A stretch of DNA of 64,000 nt from Ectocarpus siliculosus (Eukaryota > Sar > Phaeophyceae > Ectocarpales > Ectocarpaceae), in the NCBI GenBank assembly GCA_000310025.1, contig FN649746.1, positions 358,920-422,919 on the forward strand, given 5' to 3'. The notes beneath the pieces were generated by a model that made no database searches, was not told the DNA's origin, and was given only the letters and a program-made list of their open reading frames with translations. The translations under genes and the position numbers were made by a program. Shown here piece after piece: positions 12,881-23,750 of this stretch; position 1 is the first letter of the stretch; each line of letters begins with the position of its first letter.

Positions 12881-13630
12881 TCAGAATGCTTCTGCTATGG
12901 ACTTGAAGAATGATGATGCCGCGAACAGAGAGCGAGGGAGAGCGCTTGTTACCTCAGGGACGTCCGCTGAAACCGGCGTCCAGACATCCCGTACCCTAGG
13001 TTTTTCGCCGACCGCAAGCGGCTCTGTCGCTTGGAGAAACGCAACCAAGCGGCATTCATCGCAACCGCAGTCTTCGTCGTCGTCGTGGTCGATACCGCCA
13101 ACCGCCGGCCAGTCCCTCTCCCGCTCCGCCCAATCCCCCCCAGAGAACCCTTCCGCATCTCGTACGACGTCCGTGATCCTTCTTCTTAGAGCCGATGATG
13201 CGGTGTTTGGGCGCCCAAAGAAGGGCCATCTTGAGCACCTTCTTCCACCCATCTTTCCGGCGCGGACGACCGACGGCGGTGGTCGCGGTGTGTGAGGTTC
13301 AAACAGTTCGAAAAACTCCGCCTTTCCCTCGAAGTCTGGACCCGGCAGCGCCACGTCTACGGATAGCACCCGTCGACCTCCCTCTTGACCAATAATCGGA
13401 TCGTTGTTACCTGAGGGCATTCTCCGTGAGAGGCGGTGTCGCCGTAGAGCGAAGGGGTTCGGGTGTAACATGCTCGAACGCCGTAGGTCCTTGGTGTCTT
13501 CGCTGTCGGGACTGGCTGATCCTGGCCGGTGTGGCTGCTGCGGGGAGTCGTGTCGATCAGATCGCTGTGGTTGTGTCGGAGGGTCTCTATCAAAAGCGCG
13601 ATGCGCTGAAACAACGATTTCCGCTGCCAC
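12881..13630 (-). CDS. Open frame overlapping ankyrin 3' exon
   Basis: Minus-strand frame of 249 residues ending at TGA 12881-12883. Its first part overlaps, in another frame, the exon I assign to the ankyrin gene (13623-13357). The segment GGRRVLSVDVALPGPDFEGK through the acidic CGCDECRLVAFLQ looks like real protein, but no splice that joins it cleanly to the ankyrin exons was found: a phase-0 acceptor near 13335 would need an intron of about 75 bp. An in-frame GTAACA donor follows PVSADVPE. It is either an alternative 3' end of the ankyrin gene or a chance open frame. Confidence 0.35.
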   Translation of the reverse strand: MAAEIVVSAHRAFDRDPPTQPQRSDRHDSPQQPHRPGSASPDSEDTKDLRRSSMLHPNPFALRRHRLSRRMPSGNNDPIIGQEGGRRVLSVDVALPGPDFEGKAEFFELFEPHTPRPPPSVVRAGKMGGRRCSRWPFFGRPNTASSALRRRITDVVRDAEGFSGGDWAERERDWPAVGGIDHDDDEDCGCDECRLVAFLQATEPLAVGEKPRVRDVWTPVSADVPEVTSALPRSLFAASSFFKSIAEAF

Positions 13631-16600
13631 ACGGTAGTGACGTCGATTTCTCTACTGGCCCTCCGCTCGGAACGTTCGACAGGCTTCCCTGGTTTCGCCC
13701 TCTCTACGTAAATAGCTGTTCACGCTGCTTTTTCGTCGTTCACACCTGAGCAAATTGCGCCATCCAACCATTCTCCCCGTCAGATAGACTGCTGGGCTCC
13801 TTCTTGCTCTCCTCGTGTCGATAAGGCTTCTCTCCTGGGAATTCGTCGTCTTTATATGACGATTCGCTTCCGTTTCCGGCACTGGCAAGGGCGGGTCTCG
13901 CGGGCCAACCCGCCTCCTCGAGGAGCTCGACGCATTCGGAGTGGTTCCCGCTACTCGCCAAGGCAATCGCCCACTCGGACTTTTCTGCCTGCTCTCCCAA
14001 AACCGAACATATTGAGGTCGAGGCGGGACTGGTTAGAGAGCACGGGGGGGGTCATGGATCTTCTCAATGAACGCTTGGTGGTACTCCGGGATTACCGTCG
14101 ACACGTGTTTTGCGGCTTACAAGTTTGACAATTTCAGCAGTAGGGAGGAAATAGTGGTGATAGATCATCCACCGCGTGCAGATATTGACGTAGTACTCAC
14201 CCAACAATGGGCACCTCACAATAGTCCAGGCGTTTCTGTCAAGCAGCAGGGATTACTCCACGATAGGAATTTCGTGAAAAACAAGTCGTTGCTGCATCAA
14301 CGAAGCCCTCTGTCGCACCTCTTCTCGGGATGACGACAGCAACAGCTTCAGCACGGCCACGTGTCCTTTCGACGCCGCCGCGACAACCGCCGGTGTCTTG
14401 GAAACCTGTTGGTAGCCGCTGCCGGTGCGTTACCGTACACGTACGACAAGCTGGCCGTAGTCAAAACATCAAGTAGAACATGCGGATAGCGTGTCCCAGA
14501 ACCTGTTGCCGGTTGTGTACAACGTCGATTGCTTGCTCTAGAGTCAAACCCGGGGATTGCTTTCCCTGGAGCGGAACGAACTCAAGTAAAACACAAGTGA
14601 CAAGCGTCCCGAAAAGCAACGATACGGTCCACAAGATCCATGACACCTCACATGATGTTACCGACGAAACCGAGTGTGGTCGTTAGATCATGGCAGCACC
14701 TAGAGGCTGCGTGCTACGGGAGAGGTGCCGAGCCAGACAAGAGAGGGGAGAAAAGGTGGGGCAGCTTCGCTAGGGGCAGGGCAAGCAGTCAGCACACCAC
14801 CTGCTGTGTTGATGATCACCTTGTGAACGAAGTTTTGAAAACTTCGGTAGACCCACAGAAACCTCTGTCCCTCCAAGACTATGGCTTGCGGGACTCGTTT
14901 TTTTTGCACAATATTTCACAGCGTGCATGAAAAAGATAGTAGGGTTTTCAGACCGAGAAAAACACGGGCCAACGACAACGCTGGGATGGGTATGGAGGGA
15001 CCTACCGTGCGGATCTTTGTAGGGTCCTGTCCTTTTCTCACCTGTTTCGCAGGAGCCAAGCGACGACACGGACTCGCCCCGCCGTTGCGGCTGCCTCCAG
15101 GGCGTCGGTCGTGCACTCCTGACCAAGCGCATGTCGCAACCATCTGAGAACCTTCAGATGGCCACTGCCGTGGGAGGCCAAATTCCCGAAGTTTAGGTCC
15201 TAATCGATTGTGCTGGTAGGTCAAGAATACTACGGGCAACAAGAAGCATCCTATCAACTGTGTCAGTGGACTAAAGCCAACGATAGGTAGTGGATGAGAG
15301 TAGCGCTTTAGGCGTAACATGTTGGATTCGCTCAGATTCGTTGCTGGGTAGAAGATCTCTGGTTTTGAAGTTGGCGGTATCACTGCCGCCGGCAGCCGTG
15401 TTTTGGGGCCTAGCCAATCACTTCATGAAGCTAACAGGGTTTGAGTTGCGGTTGTTTAAAACGAACAACCTACCCCGCCGATAGGGTTGTATTGGGTGAA
15501 ACACGTTGAAACATGGGCTATGTGGAAACCGATGTGCCATTAGGGAAGGTACTACTGGCGAGCGGTCACCTTTGAGCTGCCCAGGTGGTCCCTTTGATGG
15601 TGCACCCTTCGTTTCTATTCGCTTGAAGCCACTTCAGCACGGACAACCTGCCAATATCGTCAGCGGCGGTGCGCATGCTAATTTCCATGGTGCACATATG
15701 CTCTGGTATTGTATACGTTCATCAGCCATGTTCGCGTGTGAGAGGCTGCGACTCCATCCGCTGTCAACAGCAACAACGACAACAATTAACAAAATCACTT
15801 GACACATGAATACCCTCGTACCTGCCCTTCCAAGCGGCGATGTCCATGAGCCCCTGAAAGCCTGGCAACCCTCGCGAGTGGGCCCACTCAAGGGTGCAAA
15901 TCTACCCCAAAGTGGCAGCATCGGCACGTCGCGCGTGAAAACGGTGAAACCACGTTGTACATGTCAAAGATTCATCTGCTTTCGCTACAGAGACCTCCGC
16001 TGCTGGAAGCATGTCGTTACTGACATCCCCACGACATCGACCGGCTGGGCCTTGGTTTGCAGAACAATTTTTTTTCGCCAATAGCATGGTGTTTAGTATG
16101 CGGAAACTTTGTGCCATGAATCGGGAAGTTGACAAACGCAAGAGCGGGCTAGGAATATACCGTTACGCTATAGAACTGGCGTGTGCTACGGCATGCCACG
16201 GAGGTGCGGCGTTCCACGGTGAATGTACCAAGCGCCTCAACGCCCTAAGGTTTCGATGGGTTGCACTACCGCTGCTGTGAGTTCAAAACTATATCCCAAC
16301 CATTGACTCGTATTGCCATCGTACATAGAGAATGAGGGGTACCTCCACATGGAGAATACAGGCACGAGAAGTAGCAACGCATGCACGCGTTCCTCGTTCG
16401 TGAAACTCGATACAGTTTCTATCTGGTACCAACCATGCTTTTCCACATATGTGTTCTTCCACAAGTACATCACGTTCTACATCCTCACGAAGAGGAGTTG
16501 CCTCTACTTGTAGAAACCATACAACAAACGGTCATAAAGGGGCTCGTGCCCGTCCGAGATGAACCTCAACATGTTGTATATGTTGAAGTCTTCACAATGA

Positions 16601-17361
16601 AGGTTGAACGGCACCTGCTGGATACTGGACTTTGAGTTCAGCGTGGACTCGCGATACCGACTACTGTACAGTCAAAGTCGGCCCACATGCAGAGCTGTTG
16701 GCCTGGAAGCCGACCACTGTTGTACCTTGCCGGCAGCCGCAGCCATTTGCAAGCCTGCTGCTCCTGGGAACAATGTTCCTTTGCTTTCGTCCCATAGCCA
16801 ATTCAACGTCTGCGGTGGTTGTTGTTGTAGGAAGCATGTTGAGATAGGAAGCATCACACTAAAAGAACAATTCAAATAAGTTGCTGGTGTCACTGGTAGT
16901 ATACTGTAGACGGTTCAGTTTTACACCACATACAGTAGTAGTGTGCTAGTCTACAGTACACATCGATCAAACAGAGCTGCTACAGCAGTTGCACTGCTGC
17001 TGTAGTTACTGTAGTTTTTTTTTTTTTTTTCTTAATATGACACAACGAATCCATCTCTATCATAGAAAAGAGTCTGAGACAGATTAGCAATGAATTCATA
17101 GCGTCAGAAAGTACCTGTATGTCTACGGTTTCCCAGACAGCATATAGGGACATCTCCCCTGCGGGTAACAGGCTCAACAAGTATTTTTGTTTTGTCGCGG
17201 TAGCTTATCCATCCTCGGCTGCTCTTATGCTTGCAGACGGGACGACTAGCGCCGTGAAAGATGCCTCCACCACCCCTCGTTAGTGGCAAGCGCAAGGTGG
17301 CACTTACCTCGATGTCGCCTGCGCCTGCTGCTTGGTCGACAGCCAGCTGGGATGGCTTCAT
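13357..17361 (-). CDS. Ankyrin-repeat protein
   Basis: Ankyrin-repeat protein, presumably a protein-interaction module; target unknown. Seven exons in continuous phase: 17361-17308 (ATG, MKPSQLAVDQAAGAGDIE, strong GTAAGT donor), 15901-15822, 15647-15570, 15164-15042, 14418-14319, 13988-13746 and 13623-13357. They give 314 residues if read to the stop at 13357. Repeat helices visible: ICTLEWAHSRGLP, LMDIAAWKGRLSVLKWLQ, WAAQSGHLKVLRWLRHA, ALEAAATAGRVRVVAWLLRN, AVVAAASKGHVAVLKLLL and IALASSGNHSECVELLEEAG. The Trp-containing VLRWL pattern is typical of large ankyrin families in brown algae. The C-terminal third is polar and probably disordered. The last exon may instead splice on at GTAACA after GECPQ, leading to the open frames further 3'. 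Confidence 0.82.
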
Positions 17362-17530
17362 TGCGCTCTTTGCTGGGTTCCTACTGCTGTAGGGTGAGCA
17401 AACTCAGAAGGATTACTGACTGTCTATGTTTACAGTAGTCTGCAACCTGGGAACTACTACTGTATCCTGCTGTATTGTTGTATCAAACCCCGGGTGCTTG
17501 ACCTGTCAGTAGGTTAACTGCTACAGTAGT
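16895..17530. repeat. Cluster of CTACAGTAG-like palindromic motifs
   Basis: At least eight copies of CTACTGTA/TACAGTAG-type words lie around the first exon and first intron of the ankyrin gene. They include a short hairpin at 16979-17004 (CTACAGCAG...CTGCTGTAG). Similar words recur near 8375-8435. They look like remnants of a short palindromic repeat family; no complete element or target-site duplication could be drawn. Confidence 0.4.
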
Positions 17531-18828
17531 AACGCGGTGGCGTGGTGGCGCGGGCGCGGTGCGCGGCGAGCGTACATTAGCAGCGTACAAGTGCCGGTTC
17601 AGAAATGCGGTAGAACCATTTCTCTGCATGTAATTCCGCCGCGCGGGAATACGGGCACGCTCAATCAAGTGTACCAACCAACGAAGACCAAGACAACGTC
17701 TTGTTGAGCCTGTTACCGATGGGGTGATCTCATTACGCTACGCGAGGATAATAGTACAGGCGCAGGCCCAATATGGCCGCGGGGGGATCCACAAACCAAC
17801 AACAGCCGGCTCCGTCGCGTTTGGCGGGGAGATTTGTGGTTGAATATCAACACGAAGCCTAATGCAGTACATAGTAGAACCAGAGACCGGTATTGCCGGC
17901 TTTGTGCGCACCCCATCTTTGCCCATGTTCTACATTTTATTTTCTACGTTGTATTTGTTTCCCCTCTTCTTTCTTCGATGGGCTCCGCCCATTTACTGCT
18001 GTTCTCTCCATATTCGGTCCCAAGCACCACGTCCGACCAACACATGGGAGACCATCGCATGCGATTGGCTGCTGGAAACCCGACATGCGCTGTGGAATCG
18101 AAGTGAGGAGCCGATGAACACCTTATTCGCTTGCGAGGTGCCTGGGCTGAGAAACGAGATGAAACCGCCCCCCTATAAGCAAACGCTAGCTTTTGACGGC
18201 TGAAGTGCGATGGGCTTGATTCGCAATCCGTAAAAGAAGTTTTCATGAGAAACACAGCACTCGCTCGCGTCGGAGGCATGGCCAGCCCGACTACCTTGCA
18301 CAGCAGTGTCAACTTGAAAATTGACGGAGACTGCAAGCCTTCGGACAAAATACACCTCCTCTCAAAAGCAGCAAGTCAGCGGATATCATCCGACCGTGGA
18401 GAAAAGAGACGACACTTCGTGGTTGACACCGTCAATTCCATGGAACCACTCGTACAGCAGTACGTGTGCATGAAGGGTATTGCCACGTGTCGCGCCCGCC
18501 TCTTCAACTGTCCGTCCGTGCAGAGAACCACGTTGATCCCAAGTAGGCAAGCACCTCAAACGTCTCAAAGATTCGCTCGACACACCTTTTGTGCTGTAGG
18601 TGAAGTGAGCCGTAATGCTGGCGGAAAGTCCGCGATCATCGTTGGAGCTCATTGAAGCTCTAGCCGGATACGGGGCGAGTGAAGTTTGCACTCCCGTTCC
18701 CTTGAAAGCAATGCTTGCGTATTAACATCGCTGTCCTGTAAAGCGCACGAGTCTCACACCTGTACCTCAACCTGCCCCCCCACCCCCCTAAAGGACCAAT
18801 CCCCCCCCCCCCCTCCCCCAGGATGAAA
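17362..18828. other. Intergenic between ankyrin and SBPase genes
   Basis: About 1.5 kb between the ankyrin start codon and the SBPase stop codon, both genes on the minus strand. It should hold the ankyrin promoter and the SBPase 3' UTR. A C-rich low-complexity tract lies at 18770-18820. Short frames on both strands (for example 18245-18655 plus) show no recognisable domain. Confidence 0.5.
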
Positions 18829-21800
18829 CTAGCCGAACATAAAGCGATTAAACACGTCCACTTCTTCTTTCCCCCCTAAGCAGAGCCCTAGCCGCTTGTC
18901 CAGGTTGTCGATCTCCACATCCAGCACCGACAGCGGAGTCCCTCCCGATGCTGCCCCCGGGGAAGGGGCCATAACGCTGAAAAAAGTAACACAATAGAGA
19001 ACGCCGCGTGCGTCGCATCGGAACGGGCACGAGGGAGTTAATTTCTGTCTAGAGGCCGTCTCTTGATGCCAGGGCAACATCGGCAGACAGCACCAAAGAC
19101 CTGCTGTGAGTGGAGAATAAGAGCCATCTCCGAATGACAAGACGCAGGCACCTGGGCTTGACTGCGATAGGTGATCCTTTTCACCGGGATGGAAATTGGC
19201 CTCAACAATTACAAGAGAAGCGCCTCTGCCGAAGCCTACGGTTACGCACAGCACGGACAAAAGAAGTTAAGCCCGTCAGACCAACCGCCTTCCCAAAAAT
19301 CGTGAACGAGCGTCGGCAACAACAGCAGCAGTGCGCCTCAATCGAAACAAGCGGGAGGCGGGCGGGCGTTAGAGGCACCGCGCACCGTTGGCAAGAAACT
19401 GATTTCTCTAGGCTTTAACACCGTACACCCTGCGACAAAAACCTACTGTAGTGCACGCTCCCCCTTCACCTGGCTCCTCCGGCGGCCTCGATGAGAAGGG
19501 CGATCGGAGCGCACTCGTACAGCAGCCGAAGCTTCGCCTTAGCTGCTGCGCTGGAGACGTTGCTGAACACCCCTTTGTTCTTGATCAGGATGTGGTACAC
19601 GTCTGGCACCATGCCCCCGGTATATCTCAACGTGTACCTTTTCGGGTTTTCGCAAACGCAAACAAACGAACGAGGCCGCTCAGAGCAGCACACAGTGCGG
19701 CACAACACAAATACATGTATACTGTAAAACGTTCCATCAAAAACAATACGGCACGCTTTTTTTAAAGGGGGTGGGGAGTGGAGAAAAAATCTCGAGACCC
19801 ATATTTCAGGTGCTTTTTTTCGTCGTTTCTTTGCACCTCCAAACCCGCCCTTGGATGACCGACCAGCAGCTCAACATACCTTGCATGGCAGGCAAACTTG
19901 AAGTTGATTGGTGTTCTGCGAATAAACACTTCTCGATTACAAGAATCAACCGGACCGCCAGCGCCTCCATCCAACGGCTAGCCGGCAACACACAGAACAC
20001 AGCTGCTTGAAGGACTATGTCCAACGTACGATAGCCGAATCCCGTGCCGCCCAGGTGATCAAACCTTGGAGATTTCGTCCATGTCGAATAGAGCAATTGT
20101 CTCACCAGAAACCCGCAGTTTGTTGTTCTGTTGCGCAACGAACGAAAACAATTTCACGGCAAAAGGAGGAGGGAAACGACCAACGCCTCGGCGACATTGA
20201 AACCCCCACCTGTTGTCGACCCAGTGATCGAAAAGCCGCTTGTAAGCCGGCTGGTCCGCCGTCGCCCGCAAGTTGCCAGGCGCGAAGACCTGTACGAGGG
20301 TACACATCAATCACGAGGAACAAAACAGTGATGGTCCCGATATAGCGGTATGTAGGGCAAGAGCAAATAATTTATTCAGGGCAGTGCCACTATTCGATAT
20401 ATCGGGGTCATGTACATTTCGAGATTGCGTCAAGAGATATTGATGCCATTACATCGAGCATTTCACTATTCAGGATACTGTAAGCCAAATATCCACTCAC
20501 GGAAAAGACTTGAACGCATCCCTTTCAACTGTGGTTTACGTCTCGAACGTAGTCTTTTCTGTTTGTATGTAATTTTCTAAAAAACGTGGCAAGCAAAAAT
20601 GTTAAGACAACCCGACACATGAAACAATCAGGTTGGTGGGCGGCATCTTGATGCAGATAGAACTTACCGTCGGAAAACACTCACAAACAAGACTCTAACA
20701 CGATGGTATTAAGGACACAAAGCGGAGTGTCCGCATGACGGATATGGTAGGCGAGATGCACACAAGCAGAAAGATCGCTGATTGGTTGTTTCTCGATCCC
20801 CAGCGGACGGTGAACATTGCGGCAAAGCCAAGATGGGGTATTTCTGCCAACAACGAATCAAATGCTGCAACAGATCGTACTCCGTAAATCAACAATACCG
20901 CCACGTGCATATCTTGTCCTTTGTCTCGGCTGCATCCATCAACAAAATGGTCGGATCTGTCTAACCATCGTCTGCATCCGCCAATACATGATTCGCGCAC
21001 TCGCGGGAATACGGCCTGCATCAAACCATCAGAAACCACCGTCTGCGCGTAGCCACGTCCAGACTTTGGTCCGCGTATATATGCCTTTGGGTCAAAAGCA
21101 AAACAAAAATTGGCGTACCTTTCCTGCTGGTGCGATGTCGAACTTCTCGCGTGTGACCACCCACCGCTGAACATCGGATTGGAAGGTTAGCTGGTGGAAA
21201 ACACGCACAAAAAACGAAAGTCGGATGGTAAGGCGCAACACTTGGCACCACCTACGAATAATTGCTTACTCTTATTTTGCTCTAGGCAGGCGTTTCGGAT
21301 CTTCTGTCGGAGAACCAACAGGGACTACCGCAAATGTCCGAGAGATGGCACCCGCGTGTTGGCGTCTTTTTTAATAGCGTATTTCTCCACAACCAGGGGG
21401 TACCACTGCCGAAAAGGGTAGTTTTGGAAACCTCTCGTGGAGGGCTTTCCTGAGAGGTATCGGTTGGTGTTCACACCCTCCCAATTGTGGAGAAATACGC
21501 AAAAAAAAACTCGCCAACACGGGGGTGACATCTCTCCGACTCTTACGGTATATGGTAGAGGCTTAGTGTCGCGTGGGATGCGTCTTTTATCGACGAACCC
21601 TATTGCATTTTTTTTATCACACCTCAAAGGCGACGGCGTCCCCCCCCGTGGTGACAGCGGAAAGCGCGACAGCCATTGTCGTCCTCGGACCGTACTGGCT
21701 CATGCACGAAGCCACCTGGGGATGAAGCCGGGAACGACAGCACACAATATCATCGTACCACCTGTTAAAGACTTCTGTCCATCTTCGCTGCCCTCCTTCT

Positions 21801-23700
21801 TGGTGTAGTTATCCTTCGAACTCTACATGTAGTTGGGTTGGGGGCAAACATACCATTCGGTAGGCCGCTGCAAGATTTCATGAATCGTAGGTTACAGGAA
21901 CGGGCAGCAGTACGCATTGCCGGCGGAGATGGCGCACGGAGAAGCCTGAGCTTTGGTGCACACGCGGGAACGACGCAAGTTGTCCTGCAGACAATTTGTA
22001 CTTTCCATGTTAGTGTAGCCTCGAGCGAGGTCGATCCCGTCAAAATGGCGGGAGTTGCGCGCCTACTACTATGTACCAAAAAGACGAAACCCTACAGCTG
22101 CAAGTCGGTTCAAAACAAACAAGTCGGCTCGGTTCGAAAATAATTACGCCGACGGAGATTGTTGGAGTCAATCACAACAACGCAGCCACCGCCGCCGCCG
22201 CCGCAGCAGCAGCAGCGGCCGCAGCGTCAGCAGTAGCAGCCACAACAATAAGAACAACAACAGCAACAACAATAAGAACAGCAACATCAACAACTGCAGC
22301 AACAACATCAACACCCACCACAGCAAACTGACAGCCCTTTAGGTACCTGTTGCCTGCCGGTTCTACCGAGCAGCTTGTCCCCCGGCCAGACTCCGAAGAT
22401 CGAACCCACGGCGAAATTGGCATCGATGATCGAGGAGCCGTCCAATGGATCGAACCCCACCGAATAGAGCCTGCGGCGGAACCGAAATGGGGCGTGTTGT
22501 CGAATGGACGGAGGTTAGCTACATTTACTGAGTCAACACAAACACTCTTGTATCCTGGGCCAAACAAGAATGTGCTCCGCGCCATCACATGCATCCAAGA
22601 CTTGAATGTCATGCTTGTTCCAGAGCTGCAACAAACTGCAAACACACGAGGGTGTAAATTGTAGTTCTGCTTTATCCTATAGAAGCCGAAATCAAACCAT
22701 TAGAAGCTGATATCAAACCATGAGACCAGTCTGCGCTGACTAGTCTAATGGATTGATTTCGGCTTCTGCAATCCAAATGTTCGTGAAAGCAAACAAAACG
22801 TTGATTGGTTCTTGGGACATGGAAGCTCGAGGGGCCAGGCGACAGATCGCATGACCTCACACCAAGGGAACACCACTCTCCTTCTCGAAGGTGCTTCTAC
22901 AGCATGGAACATCACCCTTTTTTCGTCGTTCTGAACTGCTCTGTCTTAAATCTTGTGTTTATTCGAGTGGGGAGAATTCTCGTAGTCTTCCCGTGGGTTG
23001 CAATTACCTTTTTTGGGCAAGACTGCAACCATGGCAACTTGTTTCAGCACCGATGGGGGTATAGTGAAGAAGAGGGGTACCTTATTTGGGAAACATTGCG
23101 GGTACGGAAACTTTTTCAGTACCGATTGGGGTACGGTCAAATGCGGGAGGGGTACTGCATGGAGGTCTGGACGGTTTTCAAAGTGAAGATAACAACAAAA
23201 TCCCAAATACAGGGTCAACACCTCGGGGAAATGTTCTATCGAGGGGATGGGGGGGTGGTCGAAAAAAGACCGGAACTATCGCCCGGTGCGTGCCACAGTA
23301 GTGGTACATCTCAACACCAACATCCACATTCCTATCAAAACTACAAGTATGTCGTTTGTCGGTGACCCCTCAAAGAGGTATTGTTGTTGCTGTGCTATCG
23401 TAATGGTTTTGTATATAGGTGGAGGGTGATCGAAGCTCATCAAGCAGCCGATCCCAAGACAACCGATTGTGTGTTCGATGCCTTGATGTGTGTGTGCAGA
23501 CATCGGGATACTACCGAGTCACGCGGCGGTCCCACGAAACGGCACCATTACCACAGGTATCTATTACTCGTATAGTGCCTTGGACACGATGGCGGTACCC
23601 AGTCAACAAGTGCGGTTGCCAGGATAAAGCGGGGAAGACCAATCTCGAAAAGACGCTACAACACATGAAGCGCACCCTAGAGAGAGAAGAGAGAGAGAGA

Positions 23701-23750
<50 letters not shown>

